A program made the translations under genes and the position numbers. Below, in pieces: positions 5,462-14,866 of a stretch of DNA of 41,203 bases. Origin of the DNA: an uncultured Bacteroidales bacterium (lineage in GTDB: Bacteria > Bacteroidota > Bacteroidia > Bacteroidales > Muribaculaceae); the NCBI GenBank assembly GCA_902779125.1, contig CACZAC010000048.1, forward strand, positions 1 to 41,203, read 5' to 3'. The notes under the pieces were generated by a model, which was not told the DNA's origin, searched no databases, and saw nothing but the letters and a program-made list of their open reading frames with translations. The stretch's first letter is position 1. Each line of letters begins with the position of its first letter.

Positions 5462-6628
5462 TTATCTCTTGCGGTTGCGCACCGAGCGGATGCCAGTATT
5501 AAGATTCTGGTTGCTCGACTTGGGCTTGCGCTCCTTGATTTTAGCCTTTTTCTCTTTGGCTTTGGTCTTGGAGGACTTTTTGGATGATGAGGACTTGGAC
5601 TTGCTGCCACGCTTGGTGGTGCGTGTCACGGTCTTCTCGTCTCCTTCGGCAGCACCCTCTGCCACTTCGTCACCGTCCTCGCCTTCCTCAAGCTCACCTT
5701 CAGCCTCGGCACGGGCTTTTTCCTCGGCCTCGGCACGTGCCTGGAGCACATCCAGAGGCGGAACCCAAAGATCCTGGTTGAAGCTGCGCAAGCGCTGTTC
5801 GATGCTATCCTGGGCGTGCTTGTAAGCTACAGTATCAGGGAACATCTGCTTGAGTGAGAGGTTGCGCAGGTTCTTGGTCTTGATGATATCTCCGGTATAC
5901 ATGTTCAGCTTGAAGAAGTCGTCGATGCTGTAGCGCGGCAGGTTGTTATCATCATCGGTGAAGATATACTGCTGTGCCATGTAGGGGCGGATATCGTTGA
6001 GCTTGACCCAGAACATGGGATAACGTGCATTTTCACCACTCCAGTCATCAACCTGATGGAGCACGGGGCAAATGTACTGGACGTTGGCCTTCATGCGGTT
6101 GCTGCGGGTGTCAAACTCCCATTTCTCAATGATATAATAGCTCTTAACCTGATTAGAGCGGATATCGGCATCCTCAAACTCGTAAATGGGATTCTTGGCA
6201 GTGCTGCCCTTAGCCTCGGTATAATATATACCATAGTTGTCAAACATCTGGCCAACATCGATTTTGTGTTCATCGGTGAAGATTTCATCCATTGAGTTAT
6301 AGGCCGTAATTTGATTCTTGGCCAGCAGGCGCATGATGATGAAGTACAGGTTCTCACCGTCTTCATTGGGCAACTCGGGATAGAGCAATGCGGCATTCTT
6401 GCCCTTTTCCAGATCCACCTCGCGCTGGATGACCTTCATCCACTGCAGGTCGGCATCACTGGGCTCCTTCACCTCATAGAAAGACTGCTGCCTATCGGTG
6501 ATGGTTGCCGAGCCTTCTTTTTTGTCCTTTGTGCGGGTATCGCCGCCCGAGCGTTTAGTCACCTGGGCGTTGGTTCCCAGTGCAAACGCCACCAGGAGGA
6601 GTGCGATAATCAATCTAAGGCTTTTCAT
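5462..6628 (-). CDS. gldN: Type IX secretion / gliding motility protein GldN (PorN)
   Basis: A 388-residue protein with a Sec signal peptide (MKSLRLIIALLLVAFALGTNA) and a GldN domain over about residues 55-290 (YEVKEPSDADLQWMKVIQREVDL, ENLYFIIMRLLAKNQITAYNS, VKSYYIIEKWEFD). GldN and the lipoprotein GldK form the periplasmic ring of the type IX secretion system. It is the last gene of the operon, 33 bases after gldM, followed by a strong terminator. The C-terminal tail (about 293-388) is unusual: an Ala/Glu segment, then an acidic run, then a Lys/Ser/Arg-rich end (SKSKSSSSKKSSKTKAKEKK). The tail resembles no fold I know and makes the protein longer than minimal GldN. Confidence 0.93.
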   Translation of the reverse strand: MKSLRLIIALLLVAFALGTNAQVTKRSGGDTRTKDKKEGSATITDRQQSFYEVKEPSDADLQWMKVIQREVDLEKGKNAALLYPELPNEDGENLYFIIMRLLAKNQITAYNSMDEIFTDEHKIDVGQMFDNYGIYYTEAKGSTAKNPIYEFEDADIRSNQVKSYYIIEKWEFDTRSNRMKANVQYICPVLHQVDDWSGENARYPMFWVKLNDIRPYMAQQYIFTDDDNNLPRYSIDDFFKLNMYTGDIIKTKNLRNLSLKQMFPDTVAYKHAQDSIEQRLRSFNQDLWVPPLDVLQARAEAEEKARAEAEGELEEGEDGDEVAEGAAEGDEKTVTRTTKRGSKSKSSSSKKSSKTKAKEKKAKIKERKPKSSNQNLNTGIRSVRNRKR

Positions 6629-6661
6629 ATTCTAGTTATTGATGTTTTAATTGTTTCAATG

Positions 6662-8245
6662 TTAGTTGATGATGACCTGAATGGGCGCAATCGTTCGCGT
6701 AATGCCGTCAGGTCCCGTGGCCTTGACGTTGGTGATGAAGAACTGCTTGCCGTGTTGCAGGCGACGCATGCGCTCCTTCTGTCGCTCGGTGAACTGCGAA
6801 CCGTTACTTGCCTCGGGATGGTAGTCACCCATAGCATCGACAAAGTTGCAATCAAACGAAACGACCTTATAGTCAATGTTCAACAGATCATCATCGATAG
6901 CGGCATCAAGTCCACCGGCAGCTAACAACATGGCCTTGGTAATACCCGGTTTACCGCCCTTATAACGGTTTGGATGGCCTTCAGCGTCCCTATAGGTGAT
7001 GAACGGCGTGGGGTCAGGCAGTTTGCGCACACGGAAGGTGGAGCTGCCCACGTTGGTGCGCTGTCCGTCCATCTCGGCAGTTACCGAAATGACGCACTCC
7101 GAGCCGACCTTAGTGGGATGGGCAATCCATCCTTCACCGCTCTTGGTGAGGGTACCGTTGGTCATCGTGGCGCTGATGCTACCTTGAGGCACACCAGGCA
7201 CAGCGATGCTGATGGGGTTATTGATACCGGCATACAGCACGTTCATCATTGTGGCGCTGATGGTAGCCAGGGGGTCGATGACGGTGTAGCTTGACTTGAA
7301 ATCACGCTTGGTGACGCTACCATCGCGTCCCAGCACCTCGATCCAACCGGAATACTCATAATTGCCAGCCTTGCCGGTACCCACCTCATAGATACCCATG
7401 TTGTTGGCCAAACGTCCACCATTGACATAGACAACGGGACGCTGGGTGGTGTCGATTGCGGCGAGCACAATCTGAGCCTTGTACTTGGTGCCTCGCATCA
7501 CGATACGGGAGTCGGGCACCACGAAGGCGTTAACCAGGTTCACGCGCAGGTCGCCAAGGTCCACATTTGTCAGCATCTGGTTCAAGACCTCACCCTCGGC
7601 ATACCGCACGTCGTTCTGCAACTTGGTGAGCAGGGTGACTGCAGCAATACAGGGCATATTGTCGAACATGAAATCTTCCCATGTCTTCTTGCTGATATCA
7701 TATTTTGTCGTCTTGGGAGGCACTGTGGAGAGCGCAGCTTCCAAGTTCTTGCGTTTCTCGGGATCCTCGAGGAACGAGGTGACGAACTGCCGGTACTGGT
7801 CAATGCGCGTACGCAGCAATTTGCCCTTTCCACCAGTTGCGGTGAGCATCACCTCGCTGGCGGCATCCAGATTGTCTCGGTTGCGGATGTTATGGACATC
7901 AGCATCCTCGCCATCGGCATGGCGCACAATCTCCAATTTGAGCGAGTCGATATAGTCAAAGAGCTTATCGGTCTCTCCCACCACTTGGGTCGCCTTGTCC
8001 AACCAGATTTTGCCTTTCTCGGGATTCTTCTCGTTGAAAGCCTGAAGCTGGCTATAGAGGGCTTGGTTACGCGCCGTGATGGTGCGGTTGGAGCGGGTCA
8101 AACCATCCTCCACTTGACTGAAACCGTTGAGCACGTCGCTCGACACGTTCAGTGCAAGCATGGCCGTCAAGACGATGTACATGAGGTTAATCATCTTCTC
8201 TCGCGGCGACATGCGGTTGACGCTCTTATTTTTTGAGGTTGCCAT
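6662..8245 (-). CDS. gldM: Type IX secretion motor subunit GldM (PorM)
   Basis: A 527-residue protein with a short cytoplasmic N-terminus, the signature SPREKMINLMYIVLTAMLALNVSSDVLNGF at about residues 13-42 containing the single membrane span, and a long periplasmic part expected to form four domains. GldM dimers thread through the GldL pentamer and reach to the GldKN ring, turning proton flow into motion that drives secretion. Length matches the family (about 510-530). It is 76 bases after gldL and 33 before gldN. Confidence 0.96.
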   Translation of the reverse strand: MATSKNKSVNRMSPREKMINLMYIVLTAMLALNVSSDVLNGFSQVEDGLTRSNRTITARNQALYSQLQAFNEKNPEKGKIWLDKATQVVGETDKLFDYIDSLKLEIVRHADGEDADVHNIRNRDNLDAASEVMLTATGGKGKLLRTRIDQYRQFVTSFLEDPEKRKNLEAALSTVPPKTTKYDISKKTWEDFMFDNMPCIAAVTLLTKLQNDVRYAEGEVLNQMLTNVDLGDLRVNLVNAFVVPDSRIVMRGTKYKAQIVLAAIDTTQRPVVYVNGGRLANNMGIYEVGTGKAGNYEYSGWIEVLGRDGSVTKRDFKSSYTVIDPLATISATMMNVLYAGINNPISIAVPGVPQGSISATMTNGTLTKSGEGWIAHPTKVGSECVISVTAEMDGQRTNVGSSTFRVRKLPDPTPFITYRDAEGHPNRYKGGKPGITKAMLLAAGGLDAAIDDDLLNIDYKVVSFDCNFVDAMGDYHPEASNGSQFTERQKERMRRLQHGKQFFITNVKATGPDGITRTIAPIQVIIN

Positions 8246-8321
8246 CTATCTGATTCTCTCTATCGGTTAAAATAGGATTGGTTGTCGATAACTGTTACAA
8301 TACTATAGATGTAATGCCTTG

Positions 8322-9293
8322 TCAAGCGTTCTGGTCATCGCCATCGGGCTCGATGCCGGGCATACCGGGCATGGGACGGTACATGTTGACTGTCATCGCC
8401 TTGACCATCTTCTCATAGACGCTGTTCAGCTGCTTCATGTAACGTGCCATTTTCTCGGTCTCATCACAGTAGTGTGCGCTCTCGGCAGCACTCTTCTCAT
8501 ACATGTCACGGATATCCTTCAAACCGCGGTTCACACGGTCGATGTTATCGAGCTGCGATGAGATACTCTTGAGCTGGATTTCATAGATGGTATTCAGGCC
8601 ACTGATGTTCTGATTGAGGGCCTGCATCTGATCCACATATCCCGTTGAACTGTCCGAAATGGTCTGGCTGTTTTCGGTAATGGCGCGGTAGCTGCCCAGC
8701 AAGGTCTGGCTCACCTCGTTCAATGCGGTGGTCGTAGCCTGCAGTTTTTGCATCTGCTCGCTGATGCCTGCCATCTGGCTCAGATACTGCTGAGTGGCGT
8801 CGGTCAGTTCTGCCATGCGCGAGAGCTGGTCACTGGCAGCAGCCATCTTGGCAATGCTTTCGCTCAGCGACATGGTATCCTCCTCGCTCAAGTTCACACC
8901 CTGAGGCAGTCCCACAGCGTTCTTGGCCTCGCTGACGCTAACGTTGATTTCACCGCCTTCATAGCCCTGGCCATTGCCGCCGATAACGATGCCGCCACCG
9001 CCGTTGAAGTCTGGACGGTCCTCGGGATTATTGCTGGCGAGCACGGGGAACACTTCTTCCCAGTGATATTCCTTCTCAGGCTTATCAAATGCCGTGAGGA
9101 TAAACATCAGCACCTCGGTACCCATACCGATACACAACAATGTGTTGCCACCAGGCAAGTGCAGAATCTTGAACAAGGCACCCCAAATTACGATTGCGGC
9201 ACCGATACTGTAAGCGAAGTTGAAAAAACGCTGTCCGCTGTCGCTCTTGAGGAAACGGCCGGCTTTCTTTTTATATCTCTTGATTTTACCCAT
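8322..9293 (-). CDS. gldL: Type IX secretion motor subunit GldL (PorL)
   Basis: A 323-residue inner-membrane protein with two spans in the first 70 residues (RFFNFAYSIGAAIVIWGALFKILHLPGG and LLCIGMGTEVLMFILTAFD). It carries the conserved K42 and H45 of the first span and E60 of the second, the residues tied to proton use in GldL. A long cytoplasmic region follows with heptad-like content (about 140-300: QLSRMAELTDATQQYLSQMAG and so on), typical of the family. It forms the pentameric stator around GldM. The final segment is Pro/Gly/Asp rich. Confidence 0.96.
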   Translation of the reverse strand: MGKIKRYKKKAGRFLKSDSGQRFFNFAYSIGAAIVIWGALFKILHLPGGNTLLCIGMGTEVLMFILTAFDKPEKEYHWEEVFPVLASNNPEDRPDFNGGGGIVIGGNGQGYEGGEINVSVSEAKNAVGLPQGVNLSEEDTMSLSESIAKMAAASDQLSRMAELTDATQQYLSQMAGISEQMQKLQATTTALNEVSQTLLGSYRAITENSQTISDSSTGYVDQMQALNQNISGLNTIYEIQLKSISSQLDNIDRVNRGLKDIRDMYEKSAAESAHYCDETEKMARYMKQLNSVYEKMVKAMTVNMYRPMPGMPGIEPDGDDQNA

Positions 9294-9360
9294 TGTTGCT
9301 TAAACTATAATATAATGAGTGTGATAACAATTGACTTAATACTATTTTTATATGCTGTGC

Positions 9361-10803
9361 TTAGTCTTTGCAGCAGTTCTTGCGACGTCCCTTGACAAGA
9401 CCCACCTTGGAGCGGACGCAACGGAAGCCGATGTAGCTCCTCTGCTCGTTCTGGTATTCCCACATGCGCAAGTCGGAACGGATGTTGTGCACCACGTCCT
9501 TCCATGAACCGCCACGCACGATTTTACGCGACATCTTGTAGGGATCTTCCTTGGCTACATAGTAGCGGTACTCGGGGTTGATGTCATCGGTCATGCGGTC
9601 GATGCTCTCGGTATAGGCGGTTGAGGTCCACTCGCTCACGTTACCAGCCATGTCATACAGGCCGTAATCGTTAGGCTCATAGGTACCCACGGGTGCTGAG
9701 ATGATGTAACCGTCCTTGACATAGTTGCCCTCGTCGGGCTTGAAGTTGGCATAGAAACAGCCCTCGTCAACCGTCAGGGGCAGGTCACCCTCCCACGGGT
9801 ACTTGTTCTTGTTCTGGCCGGCACGGGCAGCAAACTCCCACTCTGCCTCGGTGGGCAGGCGGAAAGGCTCCACATAGGCTGCGTATTCACCCATCGACTT
9901 CTTCAAGAACTCTGTGCGCCAGTGGCAGAAGGCATTGGCCTGTTCCCAGCTCACGCCCACGACAGGATAATTGTTGTAGTTGCCGTTGGCGAAATACATA
10001 CGCACATAAGGCTCCTGATAAGCGTTCTCAAAGTCGTTCACCCAGCAAGTGGTGTCAGGGTATATATTAACAATGTAGGTGTTCAAGAAGTCATAATCGC
10101 TCTGCAGTGCGCGTGTGATGGTCTGGCGCACGATGCGACCCTCATCATCGATATAGGCGGTATCCTTGCTGATGGTGGGAGCCGTCATATCCACCTCATG
10201 GTCGGTGTTATAGTCGCGACGCGTGGGGTCAAAGCGATGTTTACGCTTGGCAGCCTCGGTCAGATTATAGACCTCGTAGCGGTAATTCATCTGGGCGGCG
10301 TCCAGTTCCTTCACACCCGTGATGGGGTTGATGCGGTAAACGCTCTCGATGGCACGCTCCTCGTCCTCGCTGGGATTCTTCCAGGGAATGGACTTACTCC
10401 AGTCCAAATGCGGGGTAATGGGGTTGCCCTCTTTGTCCTCCTCGATTTTAAATTCTTCATTACCACCATATTGCGGGTCGGCAAGACGTTCACGGATAAT
10501 CGAGTCACGCACCCAATAGACAAACTGCTTGTACTTGGAATTGCTGACTTCCATCTCATCCATCCAGAAAGCGTCAACCGACACACCGTGGGCTGTCGAG
10601 TCGATGCCCCACACCGAGTCGCGTTGGCTGGGACCTTCGCGCATCGAGCCTACATCAACGAGCACCATGCCATAGGGCGTAGTCTCGTTAAACACGGCAC
10701 CTCCGACGCCGGTGACTTCACCGCCGTTGGATCCGCCTTTGCGCATCGAGCTACACGATACGGCCGCCACAGCGACCAACAGTATCAAAAATAATTGTTT
10801 CAT
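9361..10803 (-). CDS. gldK: Type IX secretion ring lipoprotein GldK (PorK)
   Basis: A 480-residue lipoprotein: signal MKQLFLILLVAVAAVSCSSMRKGG with the lipobox cysteine at 17. The rest is a formylglycine-generating-enzyme/sulfatase-modifying-factor fold (FGE-sulfatase), recognisable by MVLVDVGSM, VSVDAFWMDEMEVSNSKYKQFV, RLPTEAEWEFAARAG, YDMAGNVSEWTSTAY and GGSWKDVVHNIRSDLRMWE. In GldK this fold is structural, not enzymatic. With GldN it forms the outer-membrane-attached ring. It starts 5 bases after porP and is translated in the same message. Confidence 0.96.
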   Translation of the reverse strand: MKQLFLILLVAVAAVSCSSMRKGGSNGGEVTGVGGAVFNETTPYGMVLVDVGSMREGPSQRDSVWGIDSTAHGVSVDAFWMDEMEVSNSKYKQFVYWVRDSIIRERLADPQYGGNEEFKIEEDKEGNPITPHLDWSKSIPWKNPSEDEERAIESVYRINPITGVKELDAAQMNYRYEVYNLTEAAKRKHRFDPTRRDYNTDHEVDMTAPTISKDTAYIDDEGRIVRQTITRALQSDYDFLNTYIVNIYPDTTCWVNDFENAYQEPYVRMYFANGNYNNYPVVGVSWEQANAFCHWRTEFLKKSMGEYAAYVEPFRLPTEAEWEFAARAGQNKNKYPWEGDLPLTVDEGCFYANFKPDEGNYVKDGYIISAPVGTYEPNDYGLYDMAGNVSEWTSTAYTESIDRMTDDINPEYRYYVAKEDPYKMSRKIVRGGSWKDVVHNIRSDLRMWEYQNEQRSYIGFRCVRSKVGLVKGRRKNCCKD

Positions 10804-10808
10804 ATTCT

Positions 10809-11792
10809 CTACATTAAGCGTACGCTTTTTTGTTTGTTCTTGTTCTTCTCGCGGTTGTTCAGCTTCACGGTATAATTGATAAACACCTCGTGGCTGCCAA
10901 ACGTCGCCTTGCTGATCGCCGACACGGGATAGTCATAGGCGTAGCCGATGTAAGCATCCTTAAGGTTAACGCCGATAAAGGCAGTGACGGCATCCTTATA
11001 GCGATATCCGGCACCGATGCTAAACATACGGTTATAGCGCAACCTAGCCGCAATCTGCGCTGTCCAAGCTTTCAGATCGGTGGCAAACATGGCTGCGGGT
11101 TGTATATCAAATAACGTATTATTAATCGGAATATTGCCGCCGCCCATAAAATAATAGGAGCGACTGACATTAAACTCATAGTAATCTATCGATTCTCGTG
11201 AAACCTTCAACTCGATGCTGGGCGAGGTCACATGGGTCACCGAAAAACCCGCCCAAAACCTGGGATGGGTAAAATAAACGCCCACATTGGCGTCAAATGC
11301 GGTACCTGATACGTCCTCCTTTTTGATGGCTTCGTCAGGGACCTCCTCCTGTTCTTTGGTCGTGATGGCCTCCTTACCACGGAAGGTCTGGGAGAACACG
11401 CCGGGCTGGACGCCCACGCTGAGCATGCACTTGCCTATCTTGCGCTTATAGGCAATCTGCGCTCCGATGCGTGTGTTGGTATATAGACCGATGCGTTCAA
11501 ATTCGGCCTTTACTCCCACGCCCAAGCGCTGCTCCAAGAGTTTGTAGGGCATATCGGCAGTGATATAGAAGGTCATGGGAGCACGCCTGAAGTCCACCCA
11601 TTGCATACGGCTACCCAACTGCAGGTTAATCGTTGCGTCGAGATTACCGGCAGCAGCAGGATTATAGTAACCCTGGCCAGTCCAGAAGTGGGACATTGCC
11701 GCATCGGCCTGGGCCATAGCGGCAAACGCAACGACCAAACCCATGGTCATCGCGGCAATCAGACGTTTTATGTCATGTAACTTTATCGTCAT
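10809..11792 (-). CDS. porP: PorP/SprF-family type IX secretion outer membrane protein
   Basis: From the ATG at 11792 the protein has 327 residues: signal peptide MTIKLHDIKRLIAAMTMGLVVAFAAMAQA, then the hallmark SHFWTGQGYYNPAAAGNLDATINLQLGSRMQW, and an outer membrane beta-barrel with alternating strands to the C-terminus. PorP binds the peptidoglycan-linked PorE and the GldKN ring at the outer membrane. The frame can be opened to a TTG at 11807, inside the porT stop region, but the ATG 7 bases after the porT stop is the better start. The first gene of the classical porPKLMN order. Confidence 0.93.
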   Translation of the reverse strand: MTIKLHDIKRLIAAMTMGLVVAFAAMAQADAAMSHFWTGQGYYNPAAAGNLDATINLQLGSRMQWVDFRRAPMTFYITADMPYKLLEQRLGVGVKAEFERIGLYTNTRIGAQIAYKRKIGKCMLSVGVQPGVFSQTFRGKEAITTKEQEEVPDEAIKKEDVSGTAFDANVGVYFTHPRFWAGFSVTHVTSPSIELKVSRESIDYYEFNVSRSYYFMGGGNIPINNTLFDIQPAAMFATDLKAWTAQIAARLRYNRMFSIGAGYRYKDAVTAFIGVNLKDAYIGYAYDYPVSAISKATFGSHEVFINYTVKLNNREKNKNKQKSVRLM

Positions 11793-11799
11793 TACATCG

Positions 11800-12546
11800 T
11801 TATTCAAAGAAGAACGTGACCACTACCATATTGCTCTTAATCTTGCTAACGCTCTCGGTGAAACGCATCATTTCAACATTGTCTTTGAGGTCAGGACGAT
11901 TTTTTTCCAACAGCCCCTTCAGTCCAAAACAGAATTTAATCTCAGGACATAGCTTGAAGAAATGCATGTAGAAGTCACATCCCATGCCCACAGTCAACAT
12001 CAAGTCAGCGTTTTTGAGGCGCAACTGTTCGCCTTTATCTTTAGCCAAATCCTGAGCATACATGATACCACCCGTGAAATAGGGACGCATATTGTGGTAG
12101 CGTTTAGCGCTCATCTTCAGGTCAATGGGAACAACAATATAGGTGGACTTGATGTTCTGGCTCTGCTTGTAGCGCGTCTGCTCCACCCAATCGGGGTTGC
12201 CTCGATGGTTGAGGTAACGCACCACTTTATTACCGAAGAACAATCCCGGTGAGATTCTCAGGTTAAAGTGCTCAGCAATACGATAATCGGCTAGCACGTT
12301 CACACTGAAACCTGGCGAAATGGACGGTATGTCGGCATACCACTCCTCGCCATCATCGGTGACAAAGCCGTTGTTGGTTATGGCAAGATTCTGAAAATTC
12401 ATGCCCACCGAGAAACCGAAGTGAATCGGCTTGGCATCGGCATAGGGACGGTTCAGAATCATGTCATTATCCTGGGAGTGAGCCATAAGGCACCCCAGCA
12501 ACAACAGCACTACACACGCAATATGTCTCAGCTTAGTCAGGTCCAT
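11800..12546 (-). CDS. porT: PorT-family outer membrane protein
   Basis: A 248-residue protein: signal peptide MDLTKLRHIACVVLLLLGCLMAHSQ, then KPIHFGFSVGMNFQNLAI, a conserved PorT opening, followed by an eight-stranded barrel pattern (FSVNVLADYRIAEHFNLRISPGLFFGNK, PYFTGGIMYAQDLA). PorT is an outer membrane part required for type IX secretion and gliding. The length is the family's usual 240-250. It directly precedes porP, so the operon holds six secretion genes. The start is the first ATG after the gap 12547-12648, in which I see no clear promoter. Transcription may come from the acyltransferase genes upstream. Confidence 0.88.
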   Translation of the reverse strand: MDLTKLRHIACVVLLLLGCLMAHSQDNDMILNRPYADAKPIHFGFSVGMNFQNLAITNNGFVTDDGEEWYADIPSISPGFSVNVLADYRIAEHFNLRISPGLFFGNKVVRYLNHRGNPDWVEQTRYKQSQNIKSTYIVVPIDLKMSAKRYHNMRPYFTGGIMYAQDLAKDKGEQLRLKNADLMLTVGMGCDFYMHFFKLCPEIKFCFGLKGLLEKNRPDLKDNVEMMRFTESVSKIKSNMVVVTFFFE

Positions 12547-12648
12547 TTACCCTTAATAACGCAAATAATCCCGCCTTATTGCTCAAAATGCAAAAAACTG
12601 TTATAAAACCCAACATGAAAACACATCAAAGAGCCTTCAATACAGGCG

Positions 12649-13743
12649 TCATGAGCGCCGCAACAGCTTGGACAAGGGGCGTGTAAACAGGCGGTTGACC
12701 ACCCAGGCCAACAGGATGTCAATGGGCAGGATGAACCAGGCAATAAGGCTATATGGGCTGATACTGAAGATGTCGGTGCTACCTGGGCTGTCAAAAGGCG
12801 ATGCATGGCCAAGCCCGATGTGAGCCAATGCAGGGGCGCACAGGTAGTTAAACACCAGAGCAGCAAGCCCTTGCAAGATAAAAATCTCAAAACTGATATC
12901 CCCAAGCCATTGCAACGGTTTGGATGCCAACACCTTGCCGATAAAGCCCTCTCGCTTGTCATAAATGACACACAACAGTAATATTACAGCTACAGGCAAC
13001 CACCAGAGGATGGCGTCACTCCATGGCAACAGGTAAGAATAGCTGCGGTAACTCATCACCATGACCGACAGCAAGGCAACAGCCACCAATTCGGCATCAG
13101 TGCCGTTTTTGCTCTTGCCGATGACAGAGAGCGTTCTCACGCGCGGCAAGAGACCTGCCAGTACCATTCCGATAATAAAATCTATGATACGCACGGGCGG
13201 GAAGACATAGAGCGCAGTGCGGTAGTAGTCATCAGACCCCGTCACAGCCAGCACGATGAAATCAATCAACGCGAGCACCGCCACAATGATAAGCCGCGTG
13301 CGCTGACGCAAGGGTGACAACCATTTCGCCAGCAGCGGATAACACAAGTAGCAGAACAGCAACGTGCTCAGGAACCACGAGAACTTATTGTAAGAGAAAT
13401 AGACTGAATGGGAGAGCGACCAGCTGTGCAGCAACAGTGCATTGAGTGACAGTGCAAGCGGGCGCATAACCAACAGCCTCAAGACAGCCATAGCCACCAG
13501 CCACAATACCAGTGACAGCCAGTGCAGGGGGAACAACTTGACGGCATGATTCCACGCAAAACGCCTCCACGACTGCCCATCAAGACGGTCAAACGGATGC
13601 TTCATCGCCAGCAGGAAACCGCTCGCCATGAAAAAGAATGAGACTCCAGCCCAAGTCATTTCCTCAAGCCCCATCACGCCCACATGAAAGAGAACTATCA
13701 TCAGCGCAAACACGGCGCGCCAACCATTTATCGTCTTTATCAT
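12649..13743 (-). CDS. Membrane acyltransferase, acyltransferase-3/OafA type
   Basis: From the ATG at 13743 the protein has 364 residues and about ten membrane spans. The N-terminus MIKTINGWRAVFALMIVLFHVGV carries the acyltransferase-3 pattern, with the conserved His in LFHVG. Later landmarks are FFFMASGFLLAMKHPFDR, KLFPLHWL and KPLQWLGDISFEIFILQ. Such enzymes move acetyl or other acyl groups onto sugars of surface glycans. It is a paralogue of the next gene upstream, 21 bases away. It lies directly upstream of porT and near a glycan export locus, so modification of a cell-surface polysaccharide is a reasonable guess. The substrate is unknown. Confidence 0.82.
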   Translation of the reverse strand: MIKTINGWRAVFALMIVLFHVGVMGLEEMTWAGVSFFFMASGFLLAMKHPFDRLDGQSWRRFAWNHAVKLFPLHWLSLVLWLVAMAVLRLLVMRPLALSLNALLLHSWSLSHSVYFSYNKFSWFLSTLLFCYLCYPLLAKWLSPLRQRTRLIIVAVLALIDFIVLAVTGSDDYYRTALYVFPPVRIIDFIIGMVLAGLLPRVRTLSVIGKSKNGTDAELVAVALLSVMVMSYRSYSYLLPWSDAILWWLPVAVILLLCVIYDKREGFIGKVLASKPLQWLGDISFEIFILQGLAALVFNYLCAPALAHIGLGHASPFDSPGSTDIFSISPYSLIAWFILPIDILLAWVVNRLFTRPLSKLLRRS

Positions 13744-13764
13744 TTTTCTATATATTTGCAAATC

Positions 13765-14814
13765 TTAAGTCCTACTGAATTTCCTGCCGATGAAGGCAAA
13801 CAAGGGCCGTGTGAAGCAACGGTTCACAATCCACGACACCAAGAATAGCAGCGGGAACACAAGCCATGGCAGTTTGTCGTAAATCTGCCACCCGAAATGT
13901 CCTGCGGCAGGCGATATCACAAAATTAAAGAACAGGAACGCGGCAAACTGCAGCACAAACACCTCGAAACTGATGCTACCCAACCATTGCAGCGGACGCC
14001 ACAACAACAGACGTCCCACAGCCCCCTCACGCCCTGCCAGCAGGGCAAAAGCGACGAGAACAGCCCCCTGGGGCAACAGCCAGATGATGTCGTCTTCCCA
14101 AGGCCTGATCCAAGTGGTCGTCACATTGACCGTGATTACCGCCGCCAGCAACAGCAACGCGCCCAGCTCGATGAGCGTCGCTTTACCGAAGCTCACCTGC
14201 GTCAACCGGCCACTGAGCACACGGTAAAGGTGGAACAACGTCAAGCCTACCGTGACGTCAAGCACATGGGACGCAGGATTGACAAATATCGCCTCGCGCT
14301 GGGGAATATTGAGTGGAAAGAGCGTCGCCCCCAGCAACACTGCCAACAAGGTAGCCAGCAAGACCTTATACCTAAGTCGCCAAGGTCCCAGCCAATGTGC
14401 CATAAACGGATAAATGATGTAACAGAACAGCAATGCGCTCAAGTACCAAGCCACCGGATTGAGTCCATAATGGACATCGTGCACGGGCGACCAAGCCTGC
14501 AGGAGCAGTGCGCTCAATGCTGTTGCGCCCCAATCTATCGCCGCTGTGTGACAAAGGATAGCCAGCAGCACCAGCAAGGCCAAACCCAACCAGTGCAGCG
14601 GATACAGGCGCGAAGCATGTTCCAAGACAAAACTGAGATACCCAGACCTGGTGATGCGCTCAAAGGGGTGACGCCTCACAAGCAGAAACGTGCTGGAGAT
14701 GAAAAAAAACGTCACACCCGAGACTGCCACGTTGTAGCTCCACCCCACTTCACAGTGGAACAGCACTACCGCGACCGCCATCAGTCCACGCCATGAGTTG
14801 ATTGTCCGTATCAT
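13765..14814 (-). CDS. Membrane acyltransferase, acyltransferase-3/OafA type (paralogue)
   Basis: From the ATG at 14814 the protein has 349 residues. MIRTINSWRGLMAVAVVLFHCEVGW, FFFISSTFLLVRRHPFER, RLYPLHWLGLALL and RPLQWLGSISFEVFVLQ match the neighbouring acyltransferase point for point, showing a tandem duplication followed by divergence. It should have about ten spans and act on a glycan using an acyl donor. The frame is open up to 14931, but that stretch overlaps the repeat/promoter region, so the inner ATG is right. A TAATTTCG box at 14830-14823 would start a message almost at the ATG. Confidence 0.82.
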   Translation of the reverse strand: MIRTINSWRGLMAVAVVLFHCEVGWSYNVAVSGVTFFFISSTFLLVRRHPFERITRSGYLSFVLEHASRLYPLHWLGLALLVLLAILCHTAAIDWGATALSALLLQAWSPVHDVHYGLNPVAWYLSALLFCYIIYPFMAHWLGPWRLRYKVLLATLLAVLLGATLFPLNIPQREAIFVNPASHVLDVTVGLTLFHLYRVLSGRLTQVSFGKATLIELGALLLLAAVITVNVTTTWIRPWEDDIIWLLPQGAVLVAFALLAGREGAVGRLLLWRPLQWLGSISFEVFVLQFAAFLFFNFVISPAAGHFGWQIYDKLPWLVFPLLFLVSWIVNRCFTRPLFAFIGRKFSRT

Positions 14815-14866
14815 TTTTCGTGCGAAATTACAAACAATTGTCCAATGAGCGCTCAAAAAAGGCAAT

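Noticed and set aside
9361-10803. gldK as an active sulfatase-modifying enzyme
   Set aside because: The fold is that of FGE, but the operon context and lipoprotein signal identify GldK, where the fold is structural.
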